Made by a program: the position numbers and the translations under genes | Origin: Leptoclinus maculatus | Taxonomy: Eukaryota > Chordata > Actinopteri > Perciformes > Stichaeidae | Assembly: GCA_032191485.1 (NCBI GenBank) | Contig: JAVDOI010000010.1 | Coordinates: 9,568,194 to 9,632,193 of the forward strand | Length of the DNA: 64,000 nt | Reading direction: 5' to 3' | Shown here: positions 58,701 through 64,000 of the stretch, one piece after another | How positions within the stretch are numbered: the first letter of the stretch is position 1 | How the letters are laid out: each line of letters starts with the position of its first letter | Notes under the pieces: generated by a model | What the model was told of the DNA's origin: nothing | The model's database searches: none | The model's input: only the letters and a program-made list of their open reading frames with translations

Positions 58701-61700
58701 AAATAACTGGAGTCAAATGTCAATTACGGTCTGTCATCATCAAAAAAAACAGAACAGTTCTAGTCTTGGAGATGATTCCCGAGGCTGAAGTGGGCGATGT
58801 GAACTAATCCGTGCATTGGTGCTCGCCATGAGGTACACAATAACAATGTGTCATCACTCCCATTTCATTCATTCTGACATGTAACTATTTGGCACAACAT
58901 TCAAAGATTGAACTTGACTTGAAGTTAAATATGGTAATAAACAAATCTGCTTATTTTCCTTTTGAAAGAGAGTTGGTGCCGTGACGAGATATAACATGTC
59001 GAACACATCATGTAATCGTTGCGAGCCAAGTAACGCATGTGCTATCAACCTTTCTGCATTCAGCTCACAGTGAATTGCTGCCTTTGAATAAACCAGCACA
59101 GAAGTTGAGTTTTGATCGGACACAGAAACTCTTAAAGTGATGCCAACAAGAGGGAAGCTTGACCCTCTTCTGTGTTTTCAACAGTAACATGTTGATGAAA
59201 GAAAAAATTAGAAATTATTGATCAGAAAACGCTCCCAAGCAGAGAACTTGTTTAGAGCAGGAAAAGAAAGCTGCCTTCAGTGTTTCAGGAAGGTAAAATG
59301 TGTCACAGAACTGGGTTTTAGGAGACACAAATCTCTTTCTGTAGCGATGACCTTCCACAATATGTTCATGTTCTGGTGCTGTTTCTAAGTGGGCGCTCCC
59401 TTTCTGTTGCAGATCCAGCAACTGAGTCAAGGTCTGCCCCTGCTCTGGGAAAAATAGGTTCACCCTCACACTTTCCAGCCGTCTGGCCATGAATGATTCA
59501 CACTGTCCTACTGGTCTATTTTGGTTGGCAACAGAGCGAATGGTTTGCCTAAAAATGAGAGAGAAGTAGAAGAAGACCATTGTATCTTTAGACAGCAGCA
59601 GCTGAAACACTGATGAACAATATTCTGTTCACTGAGCTTTTAATTGGGTAAAATTCAGTTCTATTTAACATACTTAATCCTCAAGTGGTAAAAAACACAC
59701 AAACAATTCATTCACACGCATGAAAACTGTCAAAATCAAATCTAAAAAGCCTGAATCAAATGCCTTTCGAAAGACATTTACAGATCGACTTGTAGGGTGT
59801 TTCTGTTTTTGTGTGTAACCAATCTAGATGTTTGATAATCATTCGTTTTCTAAGTCATTTATTAGGCTTCTGACTCTATGAACGTGACAATTTTGTCAGT
59901 TTTATATCATTGTAAATTGAATATCTTTGGTTTTTGGGCTGTTGGTCACATAAAACAATACTTTTGAAGACGTCACTATTAGGTGCCAACCCACAAACTG
60001 TGAGAAGAGACAACCCAGTCAGGTTTTTTTCGTGGGCTTCCTAGATTAGAAAACGTGATTCAACAAGACATTCAGATTTGGCTCCCCTTCCTATTTCACA
60101 TGTAGCCTCATTATAATATATCGACCCCCATCTGAGTATCTCCCCCCACGGATTGAGACCTACCTTTGCAGAGGTGCACTATATTTTTCTCTCAAGACAA
60201 TCAGAGCAGACTGGGCTTTTTTTGTGAGGTGGGGCTTAAAGAGACAGGCGCTAAAATGGAGCGTTTCTGACAGAGGGTGAATACAGGTATATTCAGACAA
60301 ACAGTAGGAGAAAAATAATGCGTTTTTGAACAGTTACACATGTAAACAAGTTCTAATAGAAACCCAAAGTAGAAGTATAAACCTGAAAATGAGCATGATA
60401 CGTCCCCTCTAACAATAAATCCCCTTAAAAAAATATTGAAACAAATCATTTGCTGCATCCTTAGTAAAATGACCACGAATGATTTGTACATTGAAATATG
60501 ATTGTGACCCTGAGATTAGAAAATATTAATGTCAAGTCATGCCCCCTACAGAAGAGCCTGGCTGATCGTCAGAACCTTTAAATAACTCCGACAGGGCAGC
60601 AATCTGTTCCTGGAAAAAGGTTCACACTTCTCTGCACTCTGCATTGAGAGAGAGGGGGATTTCTCCCTCTCCCTCTCTCTCCTCTCTTCAATTCCTCTCT
60701 CCTTTCCTTTCTCTCATCTTGCCGCTGTCTTATGAAACTGCAGCCGATGGTGAGAGAAAGTGCGCAGACTTGATCAAATTGAATGATTTTATTAGTCGCT
60801 AAGACTAAGCTGGTGTGCAGAGGACCCTGTTTTATCCGGGCTTTGCGTGCGGTGCCTAGTACAGTATTAGGTACAGGACAGATTTCCCCCACTGTACAGG
60901 CAGATGCTTTCTCCCCAGAGCGTTGTCGAAGCACCATGTGTCACTGAATCTGAGCCGGGATAAGACGTCTGTCACACTGAGCTCTGAATGGGATCTAAAG
61001 CACCCTGGTGCATCATACATACAAAAAAATAAAGAAATACACGACAGAACATCCTCATCATCTGTACTCTGAGGTACGTCTGGTCTTAATGCTGGGCAGA
61101 ATTGTCTGGCTGACAATTTACTTTACAACATGTAAATCACTCATAGTGTCCAACCACTCTGCCCCTCCACTCGCTGTAAGACTGACATGGTAACCAGATG
61201 TTGGCCTGTGATATCGGCTATTACCGTTCTGCCAGACAGCCAGACAGTAATTATGTCATGTGATCTTCAGTCTGCATTAGAGTAAATGGACTTAGCTTTG
61301 ACCTGATGATGGAAATGTTATGTAAGAAATCCCCGTAGATTAATGTTCTTCTGGCCTTTTGCAGAGTCTGCTTCATATTCGGGGAGTTGGTGCAAATGTT
61401 CTCAAATGTATTTGTTCCAATTCATTGGTGTTATGCGGTACCATCATCATTACTGTGATTGAGAGTTATTGCGCATGTCTGTATAAACGCTGGCATTGTG
61501 ATCTATGGAAATCTCAATAGGATCCTAAAACTGCAGAGATGCTCACTATTGGATTCACAAAGCCTCATTTATTGCTTTTATAGGTGTGCTGTGTGTTGGT
61601 TTATATAACTTTCTGTTTCCCTCTAGCAGCACCACTGAATGCTGGAGAATATTTCAATAATGTTGTACACGATTACATGTCTTACATCCTTCTTCCTTGT

Positions 61701-63611
61701 TGTTTTACAGACTGCACTGAGGAGACGAGGAAGCAGGGAAACATTTAAAGACAAGAAGTCCACGAGTCAGGTAAAAAACTGTTCTAAAGATATTATTCAT
61801 TGAATTCCCTCGGAATTCCCTATCATGAAATATTGTATACTTTAGGCATAAAAGGATAAGCTTGTTGATATTCTATATTTTTCTTAGTGTCAACAAATCC
61901 CCTGAAAACAATAATAATAAGTACTGGCTGTGTAGCCAAACCTCTACAGTATATATATATACTGTATACACCACACTGTTGCACTGGGTTACATGTCCCT
62001 TCATTACTAAGGAAACTGTGGTTTATGTTGACACAATCTCGCATACAACGTCCTGTTGCTGTAAATTTATCAGATTAATCCACCGCTGAAAATAGTCCCC
62101 AACAAATGCACCATTTACTCCTGTACAGTGCCCAGCTGTTTGTTAACAATGGAAAAGTTATAAAATATGACCAACTTTATCCCTTCAAGTTTTTAATTGT
62201 GACATCCTCATCCCTATCACCTTGCTAGGAGGACAGTGCAGACCTCAGGTGCCAGCTCCAGTTTTCCAAAGAGGAGTCCGGCCTGATGAGAAAAAAGATG
62301 GCGAAGCTGGGTCGGGAGAAGGATGAACTGGAGCAGGAGCTGCAGAAGTACAAGTCAGTTTACGGGGACGTGGACAGTCCCCTTGCTCTGGCCGAGTGCT
62401 CGGGTGGGGGTCCTCACACCACTCGAGAAGCTGAGCTGAGATTACGACTCAAGCTGGTGGAGGAGGAGGCTAACATCCTGGGTAGAAAGATTGTGGAGCT
62501 GGAAGTGGAGAACCGCAGCCTGCGGGCGGAAAACGAAGACATCCGCTGTCAGTATGAAAGAGACTGCTTTGGGCGGGAACCATTCTCCAGCATGCCCTCG
62601 TCGCCTTATGGCGGTGATGCGCTGGATTCGGCAAGTGAGCTACGTCGCCATCTGCAATTTGTGGAGGAGGAGGCTGAGCTGCTGCGCCGCTCCATCTCAG
62701 AGATTGAGGACCACAACCGGCAGCTGACATCTGAACTCAATCTCTTCAAGTTCGGCCCCAGCAGCAGCTCTGTTGGCGAGGAGGGCAGTGAGGGAGGCCT
62801 GTTTAAACCTGGTAATGGGGGGAACGGCAACAGCTCCAGCGGTGGGTTGATGATGGAGGAGCTTAAATCAGCTAGGATGCAGATCAATGAGCTGAGTGGA
62901 AAGGTGATGAAGCTGCAGTACGAGAACCGAGTCCTCGTGTCCAATGTCCAGCGCTGTGACTTGGCTGCACACCTGGGCCTGCGCACCGGCAGCCCTCGAG
63001 ACAGCGACGCAGATAGTGATGCAGGCCGGCGAGAAGCAGCTGAGGAAGAGGAGGCAGGGCGTCTTCTTCTCCTCCACCCCAAAAGAGAAGGGCCCATCGG
63101 GGGCGAGAGTGACTCCGAAGACCTGTTTGAGAAAACCGCAACCACCTCAGGGTTCGGAAGCATCAAACCGTCAGATGGCAGTGAGCTCAGCGCCACTGAA
63201 CTGGCCAACCGCAGGAGAGAAGAACGTGAGTCATTCTCCAACGTGAAACGCGAGGCGGATAGGCTCGGGAAGACGGTGGACCGTCTGATCACGGACACAG
63301 ACAGTCTGATCTTTGAGGGCAGGCTGCTGGTGACGACGGGAGAGAGCCTAGAAGGAGGGGAGGCGTCTGGATCCAAACCAGACACCCAAGTCCTGGACAC
63401 CATCAACACTCGCATGAAGGCTTTCCGCACTGAGCTGCACATCTTCATGGAGAAGCTGGACCATGTGGGGGAGGGGCTGAGAGAAAGGACAGACGATCTG
63501 TCACCCATGCCAAACCTCACAGAGTCCAGCAGCTTCCTGTCCACAGTCACCTCCATGTCCCGTGACTCTCCCATTGGCACCTTTGGAAGAGACCTGGTTA
63601 CAGACTTCCAG
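33906..63611 (+). CDS. mtcl1: Microtubule crosslinking factor 1 (SOGA family), 5' part of the gene, 5 coding exons
   Basis: MTCL1 (also SOGA2, KIAA0802) is a coiled-coil protein that crosslinks and stabilises microtubules and works with the polarity kinase PAR-1/MARK in epithelial and neuronal cells. Exons: 33906-34754, 38884-39108, 39330-39488, 61711-61770, 62229-63611, giving 892 codons. The ATG follows an in-frame TGA at 33861. The N-terminal 250 residues are basic, Ser/Pro-rich and disordered, with RAPSPARPFLKD and SQTDSSSDLSDCPSEPLSDE as family marks. From about residue 265 the protein is coiled coil, starting EEDLLREVDDLRSENDYLK. SOGA-type blocks follow: RKKMAKLGREKDELEQELQK and LRRHLQFVEEEAELLRRSIS. 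Its upstream neighbour rab12 is the same as in human. The gene continues beyond the window. Confidence 0.96.
34881..34997 (+). repeat. tRNA-derived SINE-like relic in mtcl1 intron 1
   Basis: Contains gggttcaatcctcaacatca, which resembles a tRNA B box with SINE body, then cctgttcctttaagtgtcct and tgatcaa. It resembles the copy at 53805-53980. Confidence 0.45.
35911..36231. repeat. MITE with terminal inverted repeats, about 320 bp
   Basis: The left end is agctgcaatgactagtcaat and the right end ataatattaagttgcagccc, inverse to each other in the agctgcaa/ttgcagcc terminus, with gattaatcgataatgg beside the right end. It is one of several family copies in the window. Confidence 0.65.
36331..36690. 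repeat. Inverted pair of MITE-family copies in mtcl1 intron 1
   Basis: The left copy is antisense (ccaagatgacgtcttga at about 36332, cacatttgagaagc at about 36418-36431). The right copy is sense (cagctcctcaaatgtgaata at about 36546, gaagacgtcatcttgggg at about 36648). The arms are about 100-130 bp and face each other. Confidence 0.65.
37072..37577. repeat. hAT-type MITE-like element, about 505 bp
   Basis: The left end is taggcatgcaccggtaccga. The right end, inverted, reads tagggatgcactgatccgac. Between them are ggtatcgctgttggtattgg and tatcgaccgatacccaaagc. I recognise this as a common teleost non-autonomous element. No transposase ORF. Confidence 0.6.
38884..39108 (+). CDS. mtcl1: mtcl1 coding exon 2, coiled coil
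   Basis: 75 codons: DEVDELRAEMEEVRDSYLEE, EVYQLQELRRDLDRSNKNCR, ILQYRLRKAEQKSLRVAQTG and onward. Heptad pattern throughout and highly conserved in the family. Acceptor TGTCTCTCAG, donor GTATGT. Confidence 0.97.
39166..39239 (+). repeat. 39-bp tandem duplication in mtcl1 intron 2
   Basis: The 30-nt core from atgatcattagtg to gacacatgtga occurs twice with a 39-bp period. It makes up a third of a 221-bp intron between two conserved exons. Confidence 0.85.
39330..39488 (+). CDS. mtcl1: mtcl1 coding exon 3, coiled coil
   Basis: 53 codons: VAKDVSVRLHNELESVEDKR, SRADDENELLRQKIIEVEIT, KQALHNELERTKE. Donor GTGAGT. Confidence 0.97.
43375..43640. repeat. MITE-family copies in mtcl1 intron 3
   Basis: Contains tcattgtaaattgaatatct then caagacgccac, and after it cacatttgagaagctagaac and tcaactaattgttgcagctc, motifs shared with the other family copies, here partly antisense. 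Confidence 0.55.
43683..43775 (+). repeat. Teleost repeat (tagcttagcataaggactgg type), single arm
   Basis: Contains gcctagcttagcataaggac, ctagcctggctctgtccaaa and tgcctaccagcacctcgag, the same sequence as the arms of the foldback element at 49946-50265. Confidence 0.6.
49946..50265. repeat. Foldback element with about 80-bp inverted arms
   Basis: The left arm (49946-50034) reads gcataaagactggaaatggg ... ctgcctaccaacacctctag. The right arm (50192-50265) is its inverse, aggtgttggtagacgt ... ggagccaggccaactgtttc and agtctttatgataagcta. The spacer is about 157 bp and there is no ORF. Confidence 0.65.
53055..53074. repeat. ACAT tetranucleotide microsatellite
   Basis: acacatacatacatacatac, about four full CATA units. 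Confidence 0.8.
53805..53980 (+). repeat. tRNA-derived SINE-like relic in mtcl1 intron 3
   Basis: Contains gatccctggctcctcctgtc, caaagtgcccttgagcaaga, cactgaaccc, aagcgctttggacgggttaa and atgcagaggtcaaatttg, a pattern I recognise from a very common teleost SINE. The 5' tRNA-like head is shortened. The ORF that crosses it (53535-53951) is not a gene. Confidence 0.65.
54007..54063 (+). repeat. 19-bp minisatellite, three perfect copies
   Basis: The unit tcaagtgtaaatctccaac is repeated three times with no mismatch, then decays into ctccaatctccaaatctcca. It begins 27 bp after the SINE-like relic. Confidence 0.92.
57072..57102. repeat. CAGT tetranucleotide microsatellite
   Basis: Seven perfect CAGT units plus CAG. 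Confidence 0.95.
57485..57625. repeat. MITE-family fragment in mtcl1 intron 3
   Basis: Contains cgattattttttattattgg, ttaatcatttcattattttt and ccgactaatcaattgg, typical of the end of the family listed at 9391-9569. Confidence 0.5.
58635..58657 (+). repeat. G-rich tract with four G runs
   Basis: One run of seven G followed by three runs of four G, separated by single A. It meets the usual G-quadruplex pattern with one-base loops. Confidence 0.85.
59847..59985 (+). repeat. MITE-family fragment in mtcl1 intron 3
   Basis: Contains taaattgaatatctttggtt, gggctgttggtcacataaaa and acttttgaagacgtcact, matching the inner part of the family seen at 36331-36690. Confidence 0.6.
60170..60412. repeat. 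Teleost interspersed repeat (cagagcagactgggctttt type)
   Basis: Contains caatcagagcagactgggct, ggggcttaaagagacaggcg, cagagggtgaatacagg and cctgaaaatgagcatgatac. I recognise this as a very common non-autonomous element in fish. Confidence 0.65.
60621..60720 (+). repeat. Pyrimidine-rich low-complexity tract
   Basis: C/T-rich sequence, densest from 60661 (ccctctccctctctctcctc), with nearly no purines on this strand. No gene signal. Confidence 0.75.
61711..61770 (+). CDS. mtcl1: mtcl1 coding exon 4, 60 nt
   Basis: 20 codons, TALRRRGSRETFKDKKSTSQ, a basic segment matching the family between ELER.KE and DSADL. Acceptor TTGTTTTACAG, donor GTAAAA. Too short to stand out as an ORF, but the junctions fit on both sides. 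Confidence 0.93.
62229..63611 (+). CDS. mtcl1: mtcl1 coding exon 5, large SOGA-domain exon
   Basis: 1,383 nt, 461 codons. Starts EDSADLRCQLQFSKEESGLM, then RKKMAKLGREKDELEQELQK, YKSVYGDVDSPLALAE and KLVEEEANILGRKIVELEVE. A second related block follows, LRRHLQFVEEEAELLRRSIS and EIEDHNRQLTSEL, then SARMQINELSGKVMKLQYEN, RCDLAAHLGLR and GGESDSEDLFEKT. It ends with SSSFLSTVTSMSRDSPIGTF and TDFQ. Donor GTAAGT at 63612; the ORF beyond that is intron. Confidence 0.97.
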
Positions 63612-64000
63612 GTAAGTTCAAGGGATGGACTTCTTGTGGCCTTTTCTGCTGTTTTAAAGGGGACATCCCTCAGTACATTAAGAGGTTTTCTTTCTGTGGC
63701 TGCTTGGTTCTTTTGCACAAAGAGAAATGACAATATATCAATGATTAAGGGAAGGCCTGTCAGTATGACAGTTAGCGATGATGAGGAAAAAGTAAATACT
63801 TTAGATTATGCAAACAGGATCTTCTTTTAAAATCTTGCATAAGAACATTGTTATGCATCCAACCTCAAAAGTAACCCTTCAGATTGTCCAAACAACATCA
63901 CGGAGACAAGACAATAATGCAACAAATGGCTTCATTGCTTTAAAACAGCAGTAGACAAAAATCCTGTCAAATAGCAGACAGCCACGAGAAAACCCACTGG
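63612..64000 (+). other. mtcl1 intron (continues past the window)
   Basis: Begins with donor GTAAGT. No further exon was recognised before the window ends. Confidence 0.7.

Larger units (their letters stand above)
39489..61710 (+). other. mtcl1 intron 3, 22.2 kb
   Basis: The largest intron in the window. No coding sequence was found in it. It holds the repeats and microsatellites listed separately, plus long repeat-poor stretches (for example 44300-47600, 50500-53000, 55150-55450) that could contain conserved regulatory DNA. Confidence 0.8.

Noticed and set aside
62606..63733. 375-aa minus-strand ORF opposite mtcl1 exon 5
   Set aside because: Ser/Leu/Arg-rich antisense of coiled-coil coding sequence; the plus strand has clear homology and splice sites.
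63612..63830. Continuation of the mtcl1 exon 5 ORF
   Set aside because: GTAAGT follows TDFQ exactly where the family has an exon end, and the extra residues do not resemble MTCL1.

Overview
This is nuclear DNA of a vertebrate, almost certainly a teleost fish. It holds multi-exon genes with canonical GT-AG introns, many of them only 75-250 bp long. The introns carry repeats I recognise as common in teleosts, such as MITE-like elements, a tRNA-derived SINE relic and decayed LINE pieces. No prokaryotic, organellar or viral genes were seen.

Four protein-coding genes account for all the coding sequence I can support. (1) Positions 1-17.4 kb, plus strand: the 3' part of piezo2, a mechanically gated cation channel. 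Seventeen in-frame exons encode 1,162 residues down to the natural stop at 15855, including the last membrane helices, anchor, outer helix, extracellular cap, inner pore helix and C-terminal domain. The 5' part lies upstream of the window. (2) 18.7-22.9 kb, minus strand: complete napg (gamma-SNAP), 12 coding exons, 309 aa, convergent with piezo2. (3) 24.9-33 kb, plus strand: complete rab12, 6 coding exons, 239 aa, with a tandem CRE and ETS-like sites upstream. (4) 33.9 kb to the end, plus strand: the 5' part of mtcl1 (microtubule crosslinking factor 1, SOGA family). Five coding exons give 892 codons, with a 4.1-kb first intron and a 22.2-kb third intron; the gene continues past the window.

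The genes are not an operon or a pathway. What ties them together is synteny. From memory of the human map, all four lie on chromosome 18p11: RAB12-MTCL1 as a tandem pair and NAPG-PIEZO2 as a convergent pair. Here both pairs keep their internal orientation but are directly adjacent.

The rest is intronic and intergenic sequence: interspersed repeats (some nested or palindromic), two decayed LINE coding relics, microsatellites and candidate regulatory DNA. I found no convincing new biological system. The observations most worth checking are a TTAA-flanked element nested inside another repeat, an inverted repeat pair in mtcl1 intron 1, a foldback element in mtcl1 intron 3, an 18-nt napg microexon, a frame-neutral piezo2 exon and the paired CREs at rab12.
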